Shown: one piece after another, positions 15,001 through 27,000 of the stretch
How the letters are laid out: each line of letters starts with the position of its first letter
Numbering within the stretch: the stretch's first letter is position 1
Assembly: GCF_001279585.1 (NCBI RefSeq)
Contig: NZ_LGEC01000096.1
Location: 1-27,044, forward strand
Direction of reading: 5' to 3'
Length of the DNA: 27,044 nt
Source: Nocardiopsis sp. NRRL B-16309
GTDB taxonomy: Bacteria > Actinomycetota > Actinomycetes > Streptosporangiales > Streptosporangiaceae
The notes under the pieces: generated by a model
What the model saw: only the letters and a program-made list of their open reading frames with translations
What the model was told of the DNA's origin: nothing
The model's database searches: none
Program-made: the position numbers and the translations under genes

Positions 15001-18000
15001 GGGCCGATGCTCCCTCGGTTCCGGTGCCCGCGTCGGCGTCCTCGACCGCCCCGCCGTCGCTGGCTACGGTCGGGACCGGTGGCGGCGGGAGCACGTCGGC
15101 GAACAGGTCCAGCGTCCCGTCGGGCCGCTGTCGGAAGGCGGTGATGAAATAGGTCGTCCCCCGCGCCAGGATCAGCTCCCGCTGGGTGGGGTAGCGGCTG
15201 TTGCGGCCCACCCACAGCGCGTGCGTCCCTGGCGGGAGCGTGAAGTGGATCTGCACCGGGTCGACGTAGCCCCCCGCGTAGCCCAAGACGCCCGTGCCCA
15301 GCGACGTGGAGAGGTAGCCGGGCTCGTACTGGGCGGTTCCGACCAGTGACCCGGGGTCGCCGGAGAATCCGGTGAGGAAGTCGGCGCGGCTGAGACCGCG
15401 GTGCGTGACGATCGCCTCGGGCAGCGGGCTGGAGCCGATGGCGGCGTCCAGGACACCGATCCGCGCGTGGAGGTCGTCGAGGGTGGGCAGGTGGCCGAAG
15501 AGGTCGACGAGGTGGCCGGGCAGCCCCGCCCAGCCCCGCCACATCGCGAGTTCGGCGGCCGGGTCCGGCGCGGCCGCGATCTCCTCGACCACCGATCGCG
15601 CCGCGGGCGACAGGGTGTCCGGCCGCGCGGCGGCGGCGAGGACGTCCTCCACCGTCGGCGTGCGCCCGCCCGCCAACAGGTACAGCTCCCAGCCGTCGCC
15701 GCCCCGCTCCATCCAGCTCTCCAGGAGTTCCGGCCGCTCCTCCTCGGGGGTGCGAAGAAGTTGGTTGTAGGGGCTCGACCGCTCGGTGTAGGCCACGACG
15801 GCGTCCTGCTGGTCGGGCGGCAGGTGGCCGAACGCGCCGGGTCGGCGTCCGGGATGCGAGAGGTGGCCCTCTCCATAGGCTTCCCCTTCCGCGTCGGAGC
15901 GGAAGCGGCGTACCCCGTCCGGGCCGAGAACACCGGGCAGGGGAGGAGCGGGGTGCTCGCGGTACCCGGCGTCGGCGTCCATCGCCGGGCTCGGCCGCCA
16001 TCCCTCGGGCGGTCGCCACCCGTCCGGCACGAACTCGGCCTCGACGAACCACAGCGGTTCGACGGGCCCGTCCTCGGCACGGCGGCCGGGGCGCTGGTAG
16101 ACGCCGTGGACGACGAAGGAGCTGTTGCGGGGGATCAGGATCCCGCGCTCGCCGGAGGCGTGGGAGAGCGGCGCGGCGTTGAGGCCGGGGAATCCCTGCG
16201 GGACCCGGAACATGAAGTAGAGGGGGCGGTCGTAGGGCGTGCGCGAGCCCAGGGACGTGGAGATGTAGCTCGGCTCGGTGTGGACGGTCCCGACCAGGCC
16301 CGTGAGGGTGGCGGGGTCGTTCAGGTCGATCCCGAGGCGGTCGGTGAACCCGCTGTCGGCGCCCTTGTGCACGATGAGGGGGACGGGAAGCGGTGTTTCG
16401 GTGAGCGCGCGGTCCACGTTGCGCACCAGCGAGGTGAAGTCGTCGCGCCGGTACACGCCGACGTTGCCGTGGCGCAGGCCCTCGCGGGCCAGGGTGTAGT
16501 CCGCGCTGGTGTGGTCGGACACGGCTTCGGCGGCGGTGGGATCGGAGACCCGGGGCAGGTACGTGTCGGCCCAGTGCGCGGCCCCGGCGTCGTCGGCGAA
16601 CCGCAGAGCGTGGGCCATGCCGACGCCCCCGGGCTCGTGGGGCAGGCCGTGCCAGACGGGGGCCGGGCCGAGTTCGTTGCGGACGTCGTCGTCGCCGGTC
16701 AGGACCTCGCCGTCGCCCTCGGAGGCGTCGTCGGAGTCCTCGGAACCGTCGGATTCATCGGATTCGTCGGAGTCAGACGGTTCGTCGCCGTGACCGTCGT
16801 CCATGTCGGTGTCGTCGGGGTGAACGGTGGTGGGCTCGGCCGAGGGCTCGCCGGTGTTCCACGGCCCGGTGCCGGGCGTGAAGGCCGACATCACCACGAG
16901 GTCGTCGGCGCCGTCTCGGTTGATGGCGGGCGCGGTGGGGGCGGCGGGCACGTTGGGCTCAGTGGGAGTGGCAGGGGTGGTGGGGGCGGCGGGGGTGCTC
17001 GCCGTCGCTGGTGGGAGGCCGCCCTCCGAGCCGCGCGGAGCGCTGCGCCAGTCGGCGGGCGGGCTCCAACCGTCGGGGACCACCTCGGCCTCGAGGAGCC
17101 AGTGCTCGTTCCCGTACAGCTCGTCATGGACCGGACGGACGTCGTGGACGACGAAGGTCGTGCCACGGCGAAGGAGCACGTCGACTCCGTCGCCGGTCAA
17201 GGTGCCGGACGACGTGTCGGAGGTGTTGAGCGCGGGGTAGCCCTCGGGCACCCTGATGACGACGTCGATCGGGTGGCGGTGGTCCAGAGGCCGCTCTCCG
17301 GTGGTCGTCGTGGTGTACCCGGGGTCGGTGTAGGTCCGTCCGACCAGGCCGAGCATCGAATCCGGATCGGTGGGGGAGACGCCCAGGCGCTCGGCGAATC
17401 CGGGGTCCGCGCGGTGGTGCAGGACCAGCGGATCGGGCAGCGCGGAGCGGTCGATCACCGAGTCGAGGGTGTCCGCCGTCTCCCGTGCGCGCGAGCCGGG
17501 CCCCGTGCCGCCGCGCAGTACGTCGTTCACGGTGGCGTCACTTCTCCCGCCGGTGAGGTCGCGCACGGCCGAGGCCTCCGTGTCCGTCAGGGCGGGCGGC
17601 GGCATCCGCAGCGACAGGTACATCGCGCCCTGGCCGTAGCCGACGAGTTCCTCGCCGTCCCGCATGCCCCGGGGCTCGACCCCTTCGCCCCAGGCCGGGC
17701 GCGCGGGCCAGGCGCCGGACGGGGCGTCGGCGCCGTGCGGGTGAGCGGGCGCGACGCCGGGTCCGGCTGTGTCGTCGTGCCCGCCGGGAGGCGTGGTGGC
17801 GGGCGCGGGCACAGGAGTGGGGGTGGCGTTGGGCACAGTGGGCCGGGGACGGGGCAAGCGCTGCGCTTCCGACCCGGTCGCGGGGAGCCCGCCGGTCTGC
17901 GCGGGCTCGTCCGACGACACGGTCGACGGGTGCGGCGGGAACGGCAGGTCGAGGAGACCGTTGGGATCGAACAGCGGTGGCTTGGACCCCAGGCCGGACA

Positions 18001-21000
18001 GGGGAGACGGCGACTTGGGATCGAGTCGCCCGAGCAGTTCTTCCAGCGAGAGAGGGGTGCCCCCGGCGTCCCTGGTGTCCCTGGCATAACCGGCGTCCCT
18101 CGGGATCCGGTGGCCCTCCGTGATCCCAGCGTTCCGGAGGCTTCCGGTGTCCTCGTGGCCTCTGGAGCCCACGGTTCTGCCGGTGTCTTCCTGGCCCCGT
18201 GTGTTCCCGTGGTCCCCGGTGTCTTCGGCGTCCCCAGAGTCCCCAGCGGCACCGGCGTCCACGGTTTCGTTGCTGCCCAGCGGCCAGTCGACGTTGTCCC
18301 GGCCATCCAGGCTTTCCACCTCGGACCGGCCGGTGCCCTGCTCGTTCGGGGCGGTGTCGGCGCCGGAGCCGGAACCGCCGTCGAGTCCCTGCGCCCGGTC
18401 GCCGGGCCCGCTGCCCCCGCCCAGGACGCCCACGGGCTCGGGCAGCGAGTGGACCATCATGACGCGCGGACGGGTGATGCGGGAGCTTTCGCCGCCCGTC
18501 CCCCGGTCTCCGGTGACGTCCGTGGACCTGCGTCCCCGACCGTCGGACGAGGCCGGTCGGTCCTCGCTGGTGGCGTTCGGCGAGTCCGTTCCCCGATCTC
18601 CGTCCCGTAGGAGGTCGGCGGCGCGCCTCTCGTCCGTCGCCTGCCGCTCCAGGTCGCGCACGGCGTCGGTGAGCGCGGCCAGTGCGTCCCGCGCGTTCCG
18701 GAGCTCCACCGTCCTGGCGGCGAGGTCGGTTTCCGCGTCCGCGAGCCGCCCGGTCAGCGCGTCCCGGTGTGCCCTGGCGTCGGCGGCCTCGGTCCTGGCC
18801 CGCCCGAGGTCGGCTTCCAGCCCGTCGGCGCGGGCCTCCAGCGTCCGGGCGCGGTCGGCGGCGGCCTCGGCGTTCCTCTGTGCGGTGTCACGCGTGGAAC
18901 GCAGGTCGTCGGCCGCCTTCTGGGCGGCGTCCCGGTCGCGTCCAGCCTGCTCGGCGGCCCGGCGCAGCTCCTCTGCCCGATCCCGCAGGGTGCGGACGCG
19001 TTCCTCGGCCGTGGCGTCGCCGTGCCGCCGGTCGGCGAGGTCGCGGGCGCGCCGGTCGAACTCCTCGCGGGCGTTCCCGAGCTCCTCCGCCGCCGTCGCG
19101 GCGGCCCGCTCCCTGTCCTGGACGGTCTCCCGCTGGTCCCGGGATGCTTCGGGGGACGGGGCGTCCCCCTCTCGGCCCCTGGCCGGGTCCTCCGACGGGG
19201 CGGCCCTTTCGCCACCGGCCCGCTGGTCCTGCGCGGTGTCGGCGGAGGCAGACGGCGCCGTCCCCCGGGGCCCGTCGCCGCCCTCCTTTCCGTCCTCGCT
19301 CTCGGCGCGGGTCGCGGACCCGGCGAGCGCCTCGTCGTAGGTCGTGCGCGTTCGCTCCGCCGTGGCGGCGAGCTCCTGTATCCGTTCACCGAGCTCGCGT
19401 AGCTCCTGCTCGGACCGGGCCGTCCCGTCCCGGCGCGCGTCGGACTCGCGCTGGGCGCCATCGCGTTCGACGGCGGCGCTGTCCGCCCGCTCACCGGCAC
19501 GCTCGGCGTCGGCCTTCGCGGTGTCGGCCCTGCCCTGCTGCTCCGTGTACCGTTCGCTCAGCTCGCTGTACGCGTCGGCCGTGCTCTCGGCCCTGTCGCT
19601 GGCCGTGTCGGCGTCGCGCCGGGCCCGGCCCGCCTCGACCTCCAGCCGCGCCCGCCTGAGGTCGGCGGTGTCGAAGTCCCGTCGCGCGGCGGGCACGTCG
19701 CGCTCGCGCAGGTCCTCGATGGCGCGTGCCAGGGTGCGCACGTCGGCGGCGGCCCGCTCGACCCGGTCCCGGGCCCGCGGCTCCGAGTCGCGGAGCCCGG
19801 CGGCGCGATCGCTCAGCTGCCGGGCCCGGTCGCGCAGACGCTGCTCCTCCGCGGCGGGCTCCACCTGGGCGGGCCGGGACGGGGCCTCGACGTTCAGTGT
19901 CGAGCGGAAGCGGTCGGCGAGGCTCCCGGAGCGGGGCGCCGTGTCCGGCGTCCGTTCCGTCTCCCCACCCGATTCGGTGATCGGGGGCAGGGCCACTCCG
20001 CCACGGCTTCCGCCGGACCCTCCGCCCTCCTCGGCGGCCCCGGTCAGGTCCATCTCGCGCGGGTTCCCGAAGGTCCGCCGTGACCTGCTCAGCGTCTCGA
20101 CCCAGCGGTCGATGGCGCTGTTGTACTCGTTCAGCGCCTGGTCGTACGTTTCCTGCTGCTCGTCGTAGCGCTGGCGGGCCGCGTCCCGGTCCGCTCCGTT
20201 GACGACCTCGTCGGCCAGGCCCTCCAACGGTGCGCGGGCGTCGGAGTAGGCCTTCTCCGCGTCGGCGAACTTCTGGCTCGCCTTCTGCAGGGCGTCGAAC
20301 ACCGGCCGGAGCCCGTCCGCCTGCTCGCGGGTGACCACGCCCATCGCGACCGCGTCCGACTCCGAGACCCACGCCGCGATCCGGGTGGGAGTGTCCCCGA
20401 TCTGCCAGCGGGCCGGCTTGCCGTGGGAGGGCCCCGTCTCCGGTCGGGCGCCGGTGACCTTGTTGCGCCAGACCGTGCGCGTGGGCAGGGCGGAGGCGGT
20501 ACCGATCGCCCACGTGGTGTCGAACTCCACCAGGTAGGCGGGGCCCTGGCGGAGCCGGTCGGACTGCGGATACCGCTTGGTCGGGCGCTCCGCGCCCGCG
20601 TTCTCGCCGTCCGTCTTCGACGAGGCGACCCCGAGCCCTCCGGTGTAGATGCCCTCGTGGTTGTCGTAGTCGTGCGCCGCCTCGGTGCTGAGCCCCGCCC
20701 CCCGGACGGGGTCGGAGCTGCCGCCGACACTGGAGGACTGCCCGGCGGATCCGTGCTGCCCGCCGCCGTGGGCGAGGTTGTCGCTGATCCTGGTGCCCGG
20801 GACGACGTCCAGGATCGTGGCGTCGGACATGTCCGGAAGCGCCTTGACACTCCACTTCGTACGGCCGATGTCCAGCATCTCCACCCCGTCGTCCTCGCGG
20901 GCGGCGCTGGGGAACAGCGCCTGGACGGCCACGTCGTCCAGGCTGTGGTCGATCGCGTTGTGCCGGGTGTCGAGCTTGTTCTGGTCGGCGACGTGGGCGC

Positions 21001-24000
21001 GCGCGGCGGCGACGGCCTGCGGTGTGTAGGCGCCGTCCTGTACCGCGTCGGCGGGCGGCTTCCAGCCCAGCGACTTGGCCATGACGATGTTGGCCGTGTC
21101 GCGCAGCGCCTGTCCGTGGTCGAGCACCGCGGTCGGCAGGATGACCGCGTCCTTGACGGGCGCGGTCCGATCCGGATCGCCGCCGCTGTGCTCCCTCGTC
21201 CACGTGCGCATCATGTCGCCCAGGGACGCCCGGGGCGTGCTGCGGGGGTGCTCGGGCGCCGGTGCAGGCGCGGACGCGTCCGAGTCCGGAGCCGACTCCG
21301 GGGCGGACTCCGGGTTGGGGGCAGGTGCCGCCGTATCCGACTCGGGGGCGGCGACCGGGGTCGTCCGCGGAGCCGGGGCCGGCGCCGGGGCGCCGTCGGT
21401 GTCGGTGATCTCCGTGATCCGGTCGTCCGTGCCGGTGCCGGTGTCCTGGTCGTCGCCGGTCGTGGTCGTGGGGGTGGGGGCCGGGGTGAACGTCAGGTAG
21501 GCGAACGGGAACAGGGTCTCGGTCTGCCCGGCGTCGCCACGACCCGTGAAGGTGGTGCGGTCGGTCCCTCCGCGCAGGGGATTGCGGACGCCGCTCTGCT
21601 CCCGCTCCGGCTTGGGGTCGCCTAGCTCCAGGGTGAGGACCAGGTCCGCGTCGTGGGTGAGCTTCGCGTACGGCACGTGCATCTGGAGCTCGACCGTGCG
21701 CGTGGCCGCCTCCGAGTGCCCGTGGCCCGTACTCCGGCCCGTGCTCGCGGACACCCCGGTGCTGGGGGGGTAGAACAGCGGTCGGCTGCCCGGCTGGTCG
21801 TCCGGGGCGCTCCGGTCCCCGTCGTAGCCGGTCGGCTGGAGCAGGGTGCCGTCCGCGCCCAGCGACGTCGAGGTCGAGGTGCTCTCGTCCCGGCCCCGCG
21901 TGTCGGTCCAGCTGCGCGACTCGATGTAGTCGGCCGCGAATCCGGCGTACTCGGTGCGCGTGGCGGTGGTGCGCAGGTCCACGTACACCTTGGCGTCGGT
22001 GGAGGTGTGCACGGTCCGGTCGATCGGCCGGACGCGCACCGGGACCGGCACCGCCTTGGCGGGGTTGTTGCCCAACTGCGTGGTGAGGTCGTGCAGGAGC
22101 TGTTCACGGCTGTTGCCGGTCAGCTCCAGCCCGTCCCGCGCCAGGTCGTCGACGAGGTTCTGCAGGGCGGCGTTCGGGTCCGCGGGCCGCATCTGCCGAC
22201 CGGCGTTCTCGAAGCCGGGTCGGACCACCAGGCCGCCGGGCTTGTGGGGGTTGGGCTGCGGGCCCAGGACCGGATGGGCGCCGGTGCCGGTGACCGCGTC
22301 CTGGACCAGGTCCGAGGCATGGGCGTCGTGGGAGTGCACGTACCCCGAGAACAGGTCGGGCACCGGGATCCGCCAACCGCTGAAGGTGGTGTTCCACGGC
22401 ACCGTGAAGCCGATGCTCCAGTTCTTCAGGAACTCGAAGGCCTGGGTGACGTGCCCCGACCCGCGGAAGGCGTAGGACCGTGCGACCTGCGGAATGAACA
22501 GGACGGAGGAGGAGAAGCCGCCGGAGCGTGAGACCGACGAGTCCTTGGTGAAGGGCGTGAACCCGAACGCGGGCCCGCCCACCGGGATGGGTCGGAGCGC
22601 TTCGCTGGGCAGGGAGTCGTCCCCGGCGGCGCGGTTGGGGTTGTCGGTGGCGCCCGAGCCGACCCGGCTGGACACGCCCGTGCTCCGGGTGTCCTTCGTG
22701 GAGAGGTTCACCTGGGTTCCCGCGCCCCACCAGATCTGGGCGTCCACCGGGAAGAAGACGTCGACCGACTCCAGGTCGACCCTGGTCGCGACGGTGGTGC
22801 GGACGTCGTGCGGGGAGAACAGCCCGCCGCTCATCTCCTCCCGCATGCGCGACCCGGTGGGCGACGTGGCGCTGTGGTCAGTGGCCAGGCCCATCCCCGA
22901 GAGGCGGTCCTCGAACTGGTTCCGAGCGCTCGGGCTGCCGTCCAGGGTGTGTTCCAGCTTGCGGCTGAAGCCTTCGTGCAGCCCCCGGCGCCCGACGGAG
23001 AAGGAGTCATAGGTCCGCTGGAGCAGCCCGGGCCGGTTCGGGCCGCCGAGGTCGGTGTTGACGTGCTCGATGGTGCCCCCGTGCCGAAGGATCTCCCGGG
23101 CACGGCGCTGCGCGAGCGAGGGCGGTCCGGTGGGGGCGGTCGTGTCCGGAGTGGGATGCGGCGGTGCCGTGGTGTTCGGGGGAGGGGCGGTGCCGGGGGT
23201 GGCCGCCGGGTTCGCGGTGCCTGGTGTGCCGGAGGTGGTGGCCGTTGCGCCCTCCGCGTCCGGGGTCCGCGAGGTAGTGGACGTGCCCGTTGGATTCGGG
23301 GTGTCGTTGTCCCCTGTGCTGGCCGTCGTGACGGGAGGGTTCGCGGCATCGGTGGTGACCGTGGTGGTCGCCGGGCCTGTGGTGCCCTCGGTGCCTGTTG
23401 TGCCCGTGGTGGTCGAACCGGCCGCCGGTCGGGTGGGCACGAAACCGTGGCGGATCATCGATCGCGCCTCGTCGGTGGTGAGCCGAGTCGGGTTCGCGAC
23501 CGGAGGGGGAGGCGTGGCGCGGACCGGAGCGGGCGAGGCCACCTTGGGGGTGGTGAGCGTCATGGTCGTGCGCAGGCCGTCGTCGCCGAGCAGCGGGACA
23601 CCGCGTGTGCGCGGCGGGGCGTCGTTGCGGGTCTGGCCCAGGTCGTCGTGCTCGTACAGGCGGGCGTCGAACGTGGTGTCGGCCGTCCACACGTCGTTGC
23701 CGCCGGCGAACATCACGCGTTCCTCGGTGGAGTGGGTCAGGCCCTGGCTCGCGCTGTGCCCCCTGCCGAACGAACCGCTGGCGGAGGCCGAGGGCGTGCC
23801 GAATTTGGCGGGCACGCCGCGGGCGTCGGACCCGGTCTGCTCACGGACGTTCATGCCGACGGTGGGCGTGATGGTGTGCTTGTACGACCGGCCCGACCCC
23901 CTGCTCAGGCCGGCCGAGCCGCCGATCCGCGCTCCCGAGCCGGCCTCGGACTCCTTCAGGTGGCGCAGCGGGCCCGCGTCGGCGGTGACGCGGACGGTGA

Positions 24001-27000
24001 CGGTGTCGGGGCGCAGGCCCTCCTTGAGCGTCATCGTCGACGGCAGGTCGATGGCGGCGGTCTCGCTGAGGTGGACGGGAATCCCGTCCCCCAGAAGGGC
24101 GTTCGGGGAGCTCTTGAGCGTGGACTCGGAGACGGCGTCGAGGATCCGGATGGTGTTCCTGCGTGCGGTCTCGTAGTCGCGGCGCAGACCCCAGTGCTCC
24201 CGGAAGGAGCGCTCGAAGTACCCGGCGTCGGCCTTGCCGGGGCGCCGGGCATAGGTGGCCGGGGTGCGGGCGAGCTCGGGGATGACCAGCCCGGGGCGCC
24301 GCTCGGCGATGGAGGTGAGGATGCCGTGGGCCAGGTCCTCGTAGACGGTGCGGGCGTCGTCGCGCGCGGGTGCCGTCCGGTCGCCGGGGCCGTCCGCTTC
24401 GGTGGTCGTCGTGCCGCCGGTGTTCTCCGTGCCTGCTGTGCCGGTTGTGGCCGCCGTGTCGGTCGTGTCCTCGGCGCCCGTCGTGGCCGGGGCCCGGTCG
24501 AAGCCGCGGACGGTGGCCCCGCTCAGGTCGGTCGGGTGGTCCTCGCGCAGGTTGGGGAACGGCGGGACCGGAGCCGGCGCCGCGTCCTCGCCGTCGTCCG
24601 TGGCGTTCCGCCGGAGGTCCGAACCGCCCGCGTCCGCGTCGTCGGCGGTGATCGGATCGGTCGCCGTACTCCGCCCCGGCTCGTCCGTCGTACCCGTCGC
24701 CGCCGTGGTGTCGGCCGTCCCCGGTGTCTCGGTTCGCGCCGTACCGGCGGCCTCGACCTGGTCCCGTAACGTGCGGGCGTCCTCCGCGGTCAGTAGGTCG
24801 ATCGAGCTGCCCTCGAAGCGGTGGATCCGATCGTCGCCCTCGAACTGGAGGTAGAACTCGCGCTGGACGTCGTAGGCCGCGTACGCGGGAGCGTTGTGCG
24901 TGAAGGCGCTGGCTGTGGCGGAGTGGCTACGGGTGTTGCTGACGTTGGAGCCGAACGAGAACGCGTACTCCACGAAGGGGACGTCGAGCCGGATGGCGCG
25001 CCCGTTGGGCAGGTCGACGTGGACACCGAACCCGCCGCCGAGCATGCCGGAGGCGCCTTTGCTGCGGGTCACGGTGCTGGAGGAGTTCTTCGTGGCCGTG
25101 TTGCTGTGCAGCAGGTCGACCAACGGCGGCGAGTGGTCCTTGCGCGTGTACAGGGTGGGCACGGTCCACAGCTTCAGGATCCGTTCGCTGCCGTCGGGCG
25201 CGGCGATGCGGATGTGCGCGGGGGTGTTGGACATCTGCGGCAGCAGGTTCTGGATCTGGTCGTTGTGGAACGCGCTCTCGATCCGGTCCCGGAAGTCCCT
25301 GATCCGCTCGTCGCGCCGCCGGTCCCCGCGCGGCAGGTGGTCGCTGATCCATTCGACGACCCCCGGCTTGTGTCCGCCGAGCATGTGGTCGGCGATCCAC
25401 GGGCCCAGCCCCGGGCTCCGCGAGCCGTCCCCGCCCTCGGCGCCGTCGCCTTCGCGGTCCCCTTCTGCGCGAGGCGTGCCGCCGGGGGCGGGGGTGATGT
25501 CGCCGAGGCGGATGGGGTGGCCCGCGCCCACTCCGGGACGGTTGACGGCGGGGCGCGGGGCGTGTCCGGGCGCAGGGGCCGGACCGGAGTGCACGCGGAT
25601 GGTCCCGGGCAGGTCGGGGTGGTCGACGACGGCCCCGGGCACGTTCAGCACCAGGCCGTTGGTGGACCGGCCGCGGCTGGTGTGGGGCGCCGGAGCGCCG
25701 GGGGTTCGAGTGTCGTCCGTCGTGTCCTGGGTCTGCGGTGGCGGTGCGGTGGTGACCTGCGCGTCACCGGTCGTGTCCTGGGTCCGCGGTGGCGGTGCCG
25801 GAGGCGTTGGGGGCACCGGCGGCGTGATCGTCAGATCCATGTCCAGGTCCGCGGCGTACAGGTGGGGCGTGTCCAGCTGCCAGACCTCGGTGTCGGAGTT
25901 CGCGCTATCGGACGTGGCGCGACCGGTGGCGCGCACACCGACACCGAACCGGCCGCCGATCGAGAAGATCGGCCCCGCGTTGGTGTCACCGGCGACACTG
26001 TCCACGTAGATCGGGTTGGCGGTGAACTTCGCCCCCACGGACCTGCTTCCACCGCGCGAGCCGCTCTCGTTGGCGTTGACTCCGGTTCCGGCGTTCTGGG
26101 TCCGCAGGAACTTCGTCTCGGTGCCCTGGCCCCGGGGATCGGTCGGAACGTGGTGGAAGCCGTCGCCGACCTGGTTCAGGTCGAGGTGGGCGGTCCAGAT
26201 CCCGCCGTCGTCCGACTGGACCCGCACGGTGTGGCCGCCGGGTGCGAGGAACGGCCGGGGGCCGTACTGGCGGAAGACGTCCGCGAGCGCGTCCGTGATG
26301 CGGTCCCGCACGGTGTCGTCAGCCGTGGGCACCCGGGTGAGGCCGTCCGTGACGAAGGTGTCGACGTTCTCGGCGGCGACCATGTGCGGACCGAACAGGT
26401 TCGTGCCGGTCAGGTAGCCCAGGTCGTAGGAGGTTCCGGACCGGTCCGGTGTGAAGCTGCCCGAGTACTCGCTTCGCGGCTGCTCCCCCTCGGGCGGCGG
26501 TGCGTCGGTGGAACGGTCACCGCGGCCGTCCCCGCTCCGCTCTTCGGTGACGTCGATGGCCGGGGTGCCCTCGTCGACGGGCCGGGGCGGAGGGGGCGGC
26601 GGCGAGGTCGGAGGCGGCGTCCGCCGTTCCGGGGGGTTCTCCCGCGCGGTGGACTCCTCCTCCGAAACGGTTCGTGGCCGCTCCTGTCGCTCGTCGCCGG
26701 AGCCCGTCTCTTCGGGGTGCTCCGAGGCGGTCGGAGGCCTCGCGACGACGTCTCGGCTGCTCGTGGTGGTGTCACCCGATTCCCGGATCTGCGTCGGCGA
26801 GGGCTGGGCCGGTGACTCGGGGGCGGGGGGCTGCTCCCGGTCCCCCTGAGGCGGTGTGCGAGTGCCCGGCTGGCGGCCCGGACCGTTGTCGGACCGGTGC
26901 GCCGAGCGCTCAGACGCGGTGGTGCCCGCGTCGGTCCCGTCGCCCGTGTTCGCCACCGGCGGTGGCCCAGGAATCTGGATCCCGTGGAGGGTGAAGACGT

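Noticed and set aside
15401..18610. A 1,069-residue plus-strand frame under the ART domains
   Set aside because: Antisense to well-supported ART motifs; Gly/Val/Arg composition is typical of shadow frames in GC-rich DNA.
26956..26956. GTG at 26956 as the true start of the giant protein
   Set aside because: There is no ribosome site, and the frame stays open with coding-like codons to the window edge, so an upstream start is more likely.
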